64,000 bases of DNA, from positions 8,707,413 to 8,771,412 of the forward strand of contig JABAKD010000009.1 in NCBI GenBank assembly GCA_012845835.1, in the 5' to 3' direction. The notes beneath the pieces are model-generated. The model saw only the letters and a program-made list of their open reading frames with translations. It ran no database searches and had not been told where the DNA came from. Of this stretch, positions 37,301 through 47,700 are shown in pieces. Made by a program: the position numbers and the translations under genes. The stretch is from Undaria pinnatifida (Eukaryota; Sar; Phaeophyceae; Laminariales; Alariaceae). Numbering within the stretch: position 1 is the first letter of the stretch; the number at the start of each line of letters is the position of its first letter.

Positions 37301-39098
37301 GGTCGGGTCGGGTCAAGAGGTTTTGAAATCTCGCGGGTCGGGTCGGGTCGAGTCAAAAGGTTCGAAATCTCGCGGGTCGGGTCGGATCATGACCCGCGAG
37401 ATACGGGTCACTCGCGGGCCAAGCCACCATGACCCGCGGGATGTTTTTGGCTGACCCGCGGGTCGACCCCGCGGATCTGGCCTGCGTATCCGCCTCTTTC
37501 AAACTTACTTACAGCTGCCTGCCGGGGGGTCCTTATCGTGCCAGCGCCTCGCGGGTCGGATCCGACCCGTGGGTCCGAAAATGATACAAAAAACTTGCTG
37601 CTTCCTGCGTGAAAGCCTCTCTCGTCCCGACACTCCGATCTTACGTTACCATAGCGTCCAGAAACATCAACCAAACAGCAACTTCTCGTACCAGGCATGA
37701 AGTATTACCTCGCGAATCCCCCTGTGGGATGAAGCCGTAAGTATTATTCAGGTATATTGACATCCATCCAAGTCCGCTAAAACAACCCAGGCCACAAACT
37801 ATTGCTGCATTGTAGGGTGCAACAATAAATACGACAAATGGCAATATAAGAACCCATGTACGACGTATACATACACACTAGATACCCGGTAAGGACTTAA
37901 TCATACCGGTACGAAATGTGATCAAACGTAAAAAAGCAAGGGCAGTCGTCGTCGAAGCAGCAGCAGCAGTAGCAGTAGCAGCAGCACTGGCAGCAGCTAG
38001 CACCAGCAGCAGACCCCGGACCCTCGCGGATCGCAGCCCCTGCTGACAGATCCACCGCCCCAGATGTGGGCTTGCTGCCGGAGGGGGCTCAGCTAGGCTG
38101 CCTACCGAGGCCGGAGACTGCATAATAAATAGATACAGCAGTAGCAGCTAGCTCGAGAATTATCATACCAGTACGAAATGTGACCAAACGTAAAAAAGCA
38201 AGAGCAGTAGTCGTCGAAGCAGCAGCAGGAGGAGTACAGCAGCAGCAGCACAGGCAGCAGCAAGAACCAGCAGCAGACAACGCACCCTCGCGGATCGCAG
38301 CCCCTGCTGACAGATCGACTGCCCCAGTTGTAGGCTTGCTGCCGGAGGCGGCTCAGCTAGGCTGCTTGCCGGGGGCGGAGGCTGCATAGAAAACTACTGT
38401 AGCTCGCTCGTCGGGTCGCTCGTCGGGTCGACCCGATGGTCTAGCGCTATAGGCGTGGCTAATTGCCCATGCGTGGGTAGCGGTCTCTTCCTCATTTTTC
38501 GCGCGCACACCACATAATAATGCTGCAAACAACGCCGGAAAAAAAAGCAGAGAACACGACATCGTGGGAAAAGTACGAGGGACCAAGGACCAACAAACCG
38601 ACCAAGATACATATCTAGACGTGTTTGATCCGTGACTTTACGAGTATGACCCGTGAGATATATCACGCGGTTCGGTCGACCCGACCCGCATGAAACCCGT
38701 ACCTCACGGGTCACTCGGAGTATGGCGGGTCGGGTCGGGTCGGGTCAACAGGCTTTCAAATCTCGCGGGTCGGGTCGGGTCGGGTCAAGATTGTCAAAAT
38801 CTCGCGGGTCGGGTCGGGTCGGGTCGGGTCGGGTCAAGACGTCTCGAAATTCTCGCGGGTTGGGTCGGGTCGGGTCAAGGCCTCTCGAAATTCTCGCGGG
38901 TCGGGTCGGGTCAGAACCGACCCGACCCGATCCGACCCGCGAGGGGTGACCTGACCCGTGAAAAGCTCTGATTTTTTATATGTCATGCGCAACGATCATG
39001 CCTTCACATCACATCATACCAACACGAACCCCTCGATATGTTGGCCATTCGGCTGGTTTCACTGAGAAAATAATTAACAAACGGACCGCGAAGTGTTC

Positions 39099-39130
<32 letters not shown>

Positions 39131-42100
39131 GTTTTTTTTTCTTCGTTTATTGATCAAAGCCGACCGAAGCCGACCGATATTTTCGGCGAAAAACCAAAAA
39201 ACCGGCCGAGCCAATTTCCGAGTCGGCTAATATATTTTGGAACGGCAGACGGCAGAGGGCAATAAAAGCACGAGTAAACAGCACTACGTGTGAGGCTGGA
39301 TCTTAAGTGTTGTCTTTTTGAAACGTGATTTTGTCCTTAGGGGGGTTTCAGGGTATTTGGGGTAATTTCTGACCATTTCTGATCAGAACGGCATCTTATG
39401 GGGGCTTTTTATGGAAAAAAGTTTCTCAGGGCTGTTTCTAGCGTACACAAAAAATGTCAGGAATTGTGACAAAAATCGTGACATATTTTTTCAAGAATCG
39501 CGATGATAGTTGTCAGGACTCCGGACTTGAATCGTTTTGACATTTTCCATAAAATATATATATATATTAGGGTTTCTGACAAAAAAACATGATTCAATTT
39601 TTTTTCGAACATATTAGAATTTCAATTGTCAGGAATGATGACACTTTGTCACGATTCGTGATTTTTTTGCGTTCGTTAGGAACGACCGTCAAAGATTTTA
39701 TGAGTGATCAAATCTGCTGGTTTGATCAAATTCGGACTCTAAGATTTGATCAAACCAAAACGAAACCAAAACGTGATCAAATTCGGCTTTGCTCGATACC
39801 TTGCAGGCATTGTACGACGGGAATATAGGAGACACGCTACGTATAGAATTGTCCACAGCCCACAGCCTACTGCTCATGGCACAGCTGGGACACAACACCC
39901 TTGCATCGGCCACCACCAAGAGGAAAATAACCCTTATGCCCTTGCCACCATCGCGCGTGTTGTGGCCACTCTACAGCTGCTGTAGGGAACGTAAATTCGT
40001 CTCCTCACGGGGGCGGTTTTGAATCGGACGACGATCAAAACACGCCAACGTGATTTTTTCTGACTCTAACAAGTCAACAGCAGCGGATATAGGCGCTCAA
40101 GCTCCACGAGATAAGGCTCCTCTGTCTTCGACAAAGAGAAGCCAAACATTTCCTAGTTCCGTGTCCTTTTGCGGCGAGCTGGTGGTGAAAGGAGGACGAT
40201 TGCCGTCCTGGCGTTGATCACTCGTGGAGGTCAAAATCTTGCTTAACTCAAGAAAAGTATTATCCTGAAATTGTTGATTTCCGGACGAAGAAAAGCTGAA
40301 TAAAACAAAACTACGATAAGATAGCGCACGGAACAACGAAAATAATGTTTTTTTTTGCCGTTTAAAAATCCACCTTTCTTCTTCCATTTTTGATCACTAC
40401 TCAAAAAAAAAAGAACAGCAGGCCGACCAATGTGGTTGCACGGATCTTGGGGGGTAGCTTTTACACTCTTCTCATTGGCCGAGGGCTATGTGGTGGTCCG
40501 CAGAAGATTGGAATATTAAACAACATCGAAAAACGACGCAGCCGTATTTAATCTCTCCCGTTTCTGGCCCGTGTTGGGGTCAGGGTTAGGGTTAGGGGTT
40601 GGGGGTCTACATCTGTACCTTGACCCCACCAGGAAGTGCTTCCTAGCTCACAAACGCGAACGGCCTACCACCCCAAACATCCGCGCGACCGCATGGTTAG
40701 GCGAGAAAAAAATAAAATGCATAATAAGAGTCGCCCTGACACGAGCATTAATTGAATACTTTGCAGCCGCCCAAAATTGACGATAATCGGTTGCAGCATC
40801 GGCCACATGAAGCAATGCGAGCGGCTGCTGGTGTCGAGATAGGTGTACCACCTGCAACGCAGGAATCTGCGAGGCAAGCGTGAGGCATGGCGATACGTAC
40901 TCGGATTGCCTAAAGCTTTTACTAAACGCTTGATGTGCACGCGCTCGTCGCTTTTTGGTCTGTCTGTGTGGATGGGTCCAAAAAAAACTCCAGAAGGAAA
41001 ACAAAAAGTGACCGTTTCAGCATCGACCACATGAAGTAACGCTGGCTGCCTGGCTGGGTAAACGAAGTACCGTAATTGTGCGAGTCATCGCACAGGCCGG
41101 AGTCATCGCACATGCCGGAGTCATCGCATCCCTGTGCGTTAATTTTTCAAGTTTGGAATCATTTAATTCATTTTCCGCACAGGGGTCGGAGTCATCGCAC
41201 AGGGGTGCGATGACTCCGATATTGGTGCCACCTTCGAGCGTGAGGTTGCATGCTGTGGCGTGTGGCCTCAGGATAAAATTTGTGCCACGATCCGTTTTTC
41301 TACGAGCGGTTTGTAACCGGGGCTCACCGCTGTTTATAGAAGGTGCATATCATACATACATGAAAAAAAACTCTCCCTTTTGTTATTTTTTATTCGGCGG
41401 TGATTTTTTAGTTACCAGTAATTCGCCGCTTTTGCCCTTTTCCGCCGCTTTTTTGTCGGTTGGGTTTTTTGTGTTTTTGTGCTGTGTGTGCTCTGGGTGC
41501 GGTACGGACGAACCGCAGGAAGGCAGGTAGAGTTAGGTATCGCACAAGGAGGACGTTCAAAAGGTGCGCCACCAGTACGGCAGTGGGGGGTGTGGTTTCC
41601 TCCGTATCGCACATACATGTCGGCCGTACAGGGGTGTGCGTTCACATCACAGCACGGCAGGGTGTTTGAATTGCTCGGAATCGCACATGTCGGAGTTACC
41701 GCACAGCGGTGTGCGTTCACATCACAGCATGGCAGGGTGTGTGATTTGTTCAGAGTCGCACATGTCGGAGTTACCGCACAGGGGTGTGCGTCAGAACGGG
41801 AAATCAAATCATATTAATTCATTTTCCGCAAAGGGGCCGGAGTCATCGCACATGCCGGAGTTATCGCACCCCTGTGCGATAAAAATCAAAGTTAGGAATC
41901 ATTTAAAAATCGATCGCACGGGGGTGCGATGACTCGCACAATTACGGTATAGGGGGAACCTGGTGCCAGTATGTACGAACGCACGAAGTGCAACGGTAGG
42001 TGTACGGCACGCACGCGTTGCCGTTGTATACACAAGTTTTACTTGTTATGTTGCAAACTCCACTCGTCTATTAATAGTACAAAATATGATGACCACTCTC

Positions 42101-43413
42101 CTCCTCGTCGCTTACGGTAGAGATGCTAGAAAATTTTAGAAGGTCGCCGCGTAAACCTGGGATCACAGCGACCTGAAAAATGGCAGATAATAATTGCTTT
42201 TTTTTTCATCAACCATTGTTGTTGGTTCGATTGCTTCTTTTTCACTGCATGCCCGCGGGTTATAACTGACAGCAAGAACTCCAGACAGCAGGCATTTCGT
42301 ACGGTGCAGGCAGCACTCCAGACAGCCAACCACCACACTGACCACTCACTGTGGTCAGTAGCCACGAGTTGGTTAGTTGTGGGAGCGGGAGGACACTACG
42401 CTGTGCCTGGTAGTTGAGTGGATACCCGCGGCCATGTCGTTAGTTCAGTTCACACGTTGATTTCGTTTCACTTGTGCGCCTTCTTCGTCTCCTCGTGTGT
42501 TTATTTACGTGGGAAAGCGTGCGCACTAATTGTACGGCCGAATTTTTATTTTAGTTCACTATTAAATAGCATGATTTTTCGGATTTTCCCGGTAGGGCTC
42601 CAGCACCTTCTAAACCACGGACTCCACATTTTGGACAAGAAAGAGTTGTGATGAGACCAATACAACAACCACTGCTCCCTACGTTGCACTTCGCGCACAT
42701 CCTCTAGTTTACACCAGCAGCCGCCCGGGCTGCTCCGTGTAGCGGGGCTGATGATCGTATTTTTTTTTCGACGTTAGTTCGTGTTCTGTACGAGAGATAT
42801 CCAAGGAAAAATTGGAACAGTAGTAGTTGTGCTGCAGGCAAGAGTCGAGGCGTCGCATCATCAAAAGGTATATAAGAACAGGCGCGGAACAAAATTCAAG
42901 AGTTTGAGCCTTACGTACCCGTACAGCACAACAACAGCAGTATCTTTCGAATTGTCACGAGGGCAAAGGGCTCCCCTGGCTCCACCCTCTGTTAACCGCA
43001 CGTTATAGTATTAATAGCTAGCAGCAGCAGCGCCCGTCGCACCGTCGCCCGGCCTGGCACAGCAGGCAGCTGCCGCAAAACAAGCCAACAGCAACACAAC
43101 TCTGTATGTCGTACGATATGGTATCCTGGTTTTACGGCTGGTACTACTGTATGTGCCAACAAAACGGAACAACAGGAGGACTTCAATCAAAACATGACCA
43201 AAAATCGACCGCAGCACAGCAGTTAGGTAGTTCGAGGCTACGAAGAGCACTCACGTCCATAAGCCCGTCCAAGCAAAGCACCGGAGAAGACCGGACCTTT
43301 GATGTCCGTCCTCCTCCTCCCAGTTCGGTCAGGCGGCGACGCAGAGCCGAGCCAACACCGCCGTCGTACCCTTCTGTTAGAACAACGCTCACTCTCGGTG
43401 TTCCAGACATCAT
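28309..43413 (-). CDS. Copy A: 3beta-HSD/NSDHL-like SDR with C-terminal DUF4499-like membrane domain
   Basis: Ten exons on the minus strand: 43413-43255, 36376-36286, 35165-34976 (possibly from about 35190), 34307-34224, 33934-33766, 33140-32966, 31706-31627, 30956-30847, 29623-29439, 28517-28309. All phases agree and the joined frame is open for 483 codons. The N-terminal half is an atypical SDR of the 3beta-hydroxysteroid dehydrogenase type: VVLTEGYDGGVG nucleotide loop, GADIVYLLSA, V.QCCQESGV..FVFISSS, TCALRPVAIYG, NVQSDMVYVDNL, GQAYFVTDG and LGYEPM. Exons 9-10 add two hydrophobic helices and H.VEGLYAY...AGHKDTAPLWF.QT..IGYPS, resembling DUF4499/TMEM254. Family members reduce or oxidise sterol hydroxyls at the ER. 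Here the catalytic Tyr/Lys positions read Thr and Ile, so that activity is doubtful. Intron 1 is swollen by repeats. Head to head with copy B. Confidence 0.75.
29631..29775. repeat. G-rich tract (C-rich on the coding strand) before exon 9 of copy A
   Basis: On the gene's strand this is a CCCCACC/CCCTCCC polypyrimidine run just upstream of the exon 9 acceptor. Copy B has an equivalent run at 54388-54440. It explains the G-rich and P-rich open frames seen here. Confidence 0.7.
30380..30825. repeat. GGGTC-family repeat in copy A intron 8
   Basis: Dense ACCCG/GGGTC pentamers, ending GACCCACGAAAAGCCCTGA, the inverted form of the family's TCAGGGCTTTTCG start. Its edge lies 22 bp inside intron 8 from the exon 8 donor. 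The other end is not clear. Confidence 0.5.
33290..33475 (+). repeat. Dispersed repeat R4, copy 1
   Basis: Contains AAAGGCAGGCTGATG.TTGCAG, GGGAG.CGT, CACCC..TCCCAAA and a ...CAGTATTTCT...CCTGTGCTGTAG end. Related copies lie at about 36975-37175 (same orientation) and inverted at about 36010-36175 and 52230-52440. All four are in introns of copies A and B. Confidence 0.6.
34974..34980 (-). other. Non-canonical GC splice donor, copy A intron 3
   Basis: Exon 3 ends GCCAG and the intron begins GCAAGA, a classic GC-AG donor context. The next exon (34307) restores the frame in phase 2 and gives the expected A-S-[GE]-T-Q reading. Copy B has GCCAG|GCGAGA at the same codon. Confidence 0.65.
36436..36555 (-). 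repeat. Dispersed repeat R3, copy 2 (inverted)
   Basis: Inverted copy of the 28111-28250 repeat, from the poly-C edge at 36436 to the GGGCG edge near 36555. It lies in copy A intron 1, just upstream of exon 2. Confidence 0.75.
36975..37175 (+). repeat. Dispersed repeat R4, copy 2
   Basis: Contains GGAGGCTGATACTTGCAGG, CCGGGAGTCGTCA and the closing TGTCCTGTGCTGTAGG shared with 33290-33475. Lies in copy A intron 1. Confidence 0.6.
37227..38971. mobile_element. GGGTC-rich element with inverted ends in copy A intron 1
   Basis: The left end TCAGGGCTTTTCACGGGTCA and the right end CCTGACCCGTGAAAAGCTCT (continuing GA) are inverted copies with few changes. Both ends carry long arrays of GGGTC pentamers (37250-37440 and 38640-38960). 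The middle holds non-GGGTC sequence, including a 262-bp tandem duplication. No transposase seen. It could be one 1.75-kb element or two short family members facing each other. Confidence 0.55.
37904..38390 (+). repeat. 262-bp tandem duplication with CAG runs
   Basis: Two adjacent copies share TACGAAATGTGA.CAAACGT, a CAG-rich run, GACCCTCGCGGATCGCAGCC-like sequence and GGCTTGCTGCCGGAGG. The period is about 262 bp. It lies inside the GGGTC-rich element. Confidence 0.85.
39090..39150 (+). repeat. (GGTTTC)n short array
   Basis: Five to six copies of GGTTTC/GGTTTT followed by a T run. A hexamer microsatellite with no clear role. Confidence 0.8.
40575..40602 (+). repeat. Interstitial telomere-like TTAGGG repeats
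   Basis: Reads GGGTCAGGGTTAGGGTTAGG, only two to three perfect TTAGGG-type units. Too short to be more than a remnant or a chance match. Confidence 0.5.
41068..41949. mobile_element. 882-bp TA-flanked inverted-repeat element in copy A intron 1
   Basis: The ends are TACCGTAATTGTGCGAGTCA (continuing TCGCAC) and its exact complement at 41924-41949. The TA at each outer edge fits a Tc1/mariner-type target site. The interior is dominated by short inverted motifs, GGAGTCATCGCAC and GTGCGATGACTCC, plus a 73-bp tandem repeat at about 41620-41800. I see no transposase frame. Probably a MITE. Confidence 0.75.
41620..41800 (+). repeat. 73-bp tandem repeat
   Basis: Each unit runs CGCACATGTCGGAGTTACCG, then CA.GGGTGTGCGTTCACATCA, then CAGCA.GGCAGGGTGT. 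Two full units and one partial, inside the element at 41068-41949. Confidence 0.8.
43255..43413 (-). CDS. Copy A exon 1 (Rossmann start)
   Basis: Starts ATGATGTCTGG at 43413. This fits the family, in which the nucleotide-binding loop lies close to the N terminus. Upstream the frame stays open but carries no family sequence. The loop is G-Y-D-G-G-V-G, which satisfies GxxGxxG, followed by SALRRRLTELGG. The exon ends TTATGGAC|GTGAGTGC in phase 0, and copy B ends TTGTGGAC|GTGAGTGC at the same place. Confidence 0.7.
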
Positions 43414-44598
43414 GAAAAATCCAATTACGCCTCCACACGTCGGCAAGCTTTTTCTGCCGTTGTCGTGCCTAAATGCAGGGTGTTTTACAAATTCCTCTCG
43501 GATGGAGAAGCTCCACACACACACCCACGGCAGGTGTCAACTACAAAGCTCTCCTCGCTACGACGTACGAGCTGGTCTGGTGTACAAATGGCTTTTGGTA
43601 AATCTTTGGCTCGGGTTTTGTACTCTTCTTGGGTTGTACTCAGCTACAACGCCACTACGTATGGAAACCCCTCTAAAGAGGGAAAAGGGGTAGGCAGCAA
43701 GCTGCGACGCACCATACGGTGGCCAGTGGCAAGTGGGCTGTGGCGGTTGGATTTGTTGACAGGATGACATGCCTTAGCATGCATTGGACTTGCGTGCTCG
43801 TAGCGCTATCGCTTGTGGTTTATCAGCACTCCTACGTTGTTTGCATGCGTACAATGAGATGCTGGATACATGGATACCCCAGGTCTCGCAATGCGAGCGG
43901 TAGGGAATACCAGATATGTATGAGCGTGAGTGTAATAATAGAGCAAATAATGCACAACAACAGTCTGTTTGCGTTGTCACGAAAATGCACAAGCACGTAC
44001 GAGAATGAATGCCGCCCGGGGGCACGAGGCACTCTGTGCGTACTACTGCTGTACAACTGACATCATCTCTGTCGTAGTGTATGCTCTACCTGGGATGATA
44101 TTCTCTCTTTTTCTCATACATTATAGATAGACTATTCCCCGTCCCTGAGTATATGATTGAGACCACTAACACGCGGTATACCGTATCCAGTACAACAATC
44201 CTTTTGTATAGACACAACCATATGTGCGAGTGCTTCGGGGGAGCTACGGCAGCAACAAGATCACGTTGAGATATGTCGCACATGTCAACGAAACACATTT
44301 GTCATGGGCGCCAACTGCGGATCGCGATTGTTGAATTCTGACTTCGAACCCCGCTCCCCCCTCAAAAAGGGTTTCCATGGCAACGGCGTTTCAGTTGCAC
44401 ATGGGCTGATCAGCTGATATACGCCGTGCAGATACTTTACCAATCATCTATACGCCAGCTCGCACGTTGTACCTACTCGATACCTGTAGTGGGTGCGCTT
44501 GGCGAGCTTCTCTGCCCGGAAGGTATCCCTTCTTTAGGCGCGAAAGAGGTACAAAGGCTTGCGGAAGTGTGCATATTTGGCGGAGGGTTTCAGATTTC
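43414..44598. promoter_or_regulatory. Divergent intergenic region between copies A and B
   Basis: 1.2 kb between the two inferred start codons. The 60-80 bases upstream of each start are recognisably similar in opposite orientation (TTTAGGC.CGA... AAGGCTTGC or AAGCTTGCC, then ATTTCATG or TTTTCATG), so the inverted duplication extends past exon 1 into the upstream region. A shared bidirectional promoter is plausible but I see no defined element that proves it. Confidence 0.4.
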
Positions 44599-44751
44599 AT
44601 GTTGTTGATGTCTAGCGTTGTTCTTACAGGTGGGTGCAGTGTTGGCTTGGCTCTGCGACGCCGCCTGAGCGACTTGGGAGGAGGAGGAGGAGGAGGGACT
44701 TTGAAAGTTCGGTCTTCGCCGGTGTTGGACAGCTGGAACGAACTTGTGGAC
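44599..44751 (+). CDS. Copy B exon 1 (Rossmann start)
   Basis: Two in-frame ATGs (44599 and 44608) precede SSVVLTGG. Either could start the protein; the upstream frame is open but not family-like. The exon continues VGLALRRRLSDLGG, a poly-Gly run from GGA repeats, and ends in phase 0 at GTGAGT. Joined to exon 2 it reads ELVD|VCRGADIVY, the usual first part of the family fold. Confidence 0.65.
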
Positions 44752-47700
44752 GTGAGTGCCGGCCCCAAGCTACTGCTGAACCGCTTCTCAGGTTTGATCA
44801 TTGTTATGTCGCCCAAAAATATTCGATACGAGGTATACCACCAATGCCAGAGTACACAATTTTTTTAATTTTGATTTTGAAAAAATTGAAAACGTCATCT
44901 GTGAGTACGACCGATTGAATGAATATAAAAAGGTACCAGGTGTAGTCTAATACACGTGTAGTCTAATACCCATATATACGATGTACTTGGATGTACCAGA
45001 TTTTATCCTGGATTTATTATCCCGAAAACGCGTACCATGTGCTTGTACGCAGTTCTAAAGTTCGCGCCTTGGCATATGGTACAATTGTAGTACCGGTACC
45101 ACTACTGTTGTAGTACCACCACGACTTGGGCGAAACCCTCTTGCCCACCACGTACCAAGATGTGATGACGTTTTTATGCGAGCGATCCGAAAACAAACTC
45201 CCAAGTTAGTTGACTGTGCGTCGGCGGCTGTTGCTACACCGGTACCTTTTTTATACCAAATACCTGGTGCCTGACAGCGGCAGCTGCCTGCTGCACCGCG
45301 CTGAGCCATAGGCGTCACTCGCGCCGCTGCGTTTAGCTAGGGATGGCATAATATGCTTCACAGGTAGGACCCCATTGCTCTCGTGTCAACCCGAAATGTT
45401 TCACAGCAAGCAGCACTGCTGCACTCGTGTTGATCTACCGGTACGATTCGACTTGTTTCTCTTCCTTTCAACCTTTTTGTGCGTTGTGCGACATATTTCT
45501 TGCACGCTCAGGTATTAGACTATTAGTTTTGTTATCTTTCCTGATACATACTTCGAAGGATACACTTGTGATGATGGCAGAAGGCCAGTATACCGGTGCA
45601 GCCAGCTACTCTTGTGTACAGAGCAGTATACACGTACAACTACTGTGTAATACGAGTATGTAGTTCTCGTAGTTCTGTTTAGTTGTATTGCTGTCTGCTG
45701 TCTGTCGCTTCCAGGCGCATTGCGATGATCTAGCTTTGGGGCTGGAGATTTTGTCACTGTTTCTCCCACGAGTGAGCGCAAGCCCGAGCCAGTCGAACTC
45801 GCGATACCAATAATGCTGCTGTAGACAAGTGCACCTACTGCCTTCCGCCCCCTTTGACGCGATTGTCGTCGGCCTCTCACACCTATATACCCCCCATTCG
45901 GCAGTTTCACGCCTCACGCGCTCTTTTCACGAACAATTTGCCAACGTTTTATTTTATCATCTCCACGCTTGTCAACGTTTGTTTGTTTTTCTCTGGCGAA
46001 AAAACAAACTCCTGCCTGTGTAGGTTTGCAGAGGCGCCGATATCGTGTACGTGCTGTCCGCCCTCGAGCTTCCGGACTTGCCGGACGCGGCCGACCTGCA
46101 AGACTTCAGGGCAGGTGCGTATCGCGTGTCACTCGTCATGCGTGCCGTTTTTTTCGTCCTTACTTCATCCGTTTTCGGTTGAGAAAGGCACCGGACTTGG
46201 AGGTGGTGGCCTACGCAGCTCGTCGCTTGTATAGTCGTATTGGCTTCGGACGCTGTCCGATTGCTGTACGAGTCGTACACGCGTTTGATTGGCCCGTAGG
46301 GCCGTTGCCGTGTGATCTGCGTGCGTGCACCACCCGTAGCTGATACATCGCACACGTTGTAAGTCTCGTGCATACATGTATACCGTACACGACATCTGGT
46401 ACATAATGCTGACCAGAAGCCGCAAACGCTTTTTTTTTTCGAAACCCGAGTGCGTACAATATGACAAGCCCTGAAACTGTGACATCTGTTGTTGTTCCGT
46501 ACAGCGCGGCAGTAGTGTTAATAGCTCTCCCATGCAAAGCAACACGCGACCCGCATAAGTCATGCGCGGTCGGCCATCCGTTTCAAGAACGAGGAGGGCA
46601 ATCTGAGCGTCGACGCGGTGTGCGTGTGGCAGCATGGCCCTGCGTGTTGGTCGCCGCATGGAGATCCACAAAAAAATTGTATGTGGGACATTGTTCGCAC
46701 AGCTGTCGTGGGTGTAATAGAACTGACGTAGCTCTTATGTTTTTGTGAGCCAAGCGGTGGAGGGGTTGATACACACGTTCTTGGACCACAGAGCATGCCA
46801 TGAAACGTGAAAGTCGCCAGGTCGCCGCCCACACCGTGCCGGCCGCACTGTTTGTGCTAGACTCACCTCGATTTGCTTCAACCAATCCACCCACCCACCC
46901 ACCCACCCACCTACCCACCCACCCACCCACCCACCCACCTTCCCACCCACCCCATCCTTGACATCAATGTTCCGCTAGGTGTGAGCAGGGTGGTACAATG
47001 TTGCCAGGAATGCGGGGTCGGCGGCCTCGTGTTCGTCAGCTCCTCCAGGGTCGTGTCGAGCAGAAACGGGCTCGACCTGTCGGATGAAAACGTGCCTTTT
47101 GTGACCAGCCAGGAGGACGAGACGGCGCACGCCATCGCCTTGGCGGAAGCCGAGGTTCTCAAGGCCAGGCGAGAGACTCGTGGATACCTTCGATGCAACT
47201 CAACGTAACACATTTTGTTTCGTTAGCATTCTCCTTTTGCGGCATAGTCGTCGTGTATGCATGTACAGCTGTTGCGGTGTCGCTGATGGCGTGCAATTTT
47301 TTACCATTTGGGCGCAAGCCCAATTGGATTTGGGCACGCACCCGCTCGCCGCGTAGATGATGGCGAAGGCTTTCATCATTCACACAAAGGGGTTCGATAA
47401 CGCGTCGTCCGACGTTTTTGGGCCGAAGTAGTCTTCAAAGACCGTAGTTAATGTCCATCGCGGCAAACGAAATATGCGGGATACGATAAGCGCGACCCGA
47501 AGGTATATGGGCAGGTGTGTGTACTCCTCTAGTTGTCATGAATACCAGGTACAGTAGCGGCCCCGATATAGCGGCACCCTGAATAGCGAAATGCCCTAAA
47601 TAGCGGCACGAAAATCTCTTGACACCATCTTGACCCGATATAGCGGCAAATGCCCGCTATTCAGGATCGGGCCCTCATTAGCGGCAATTTGAGGTATTTC

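Noticed and set aside
40575-40602. Telomere or chromosome-fusion point
   Set aside because: Only two to three TTAGGG units, so chance or a minor remnant is more likely.
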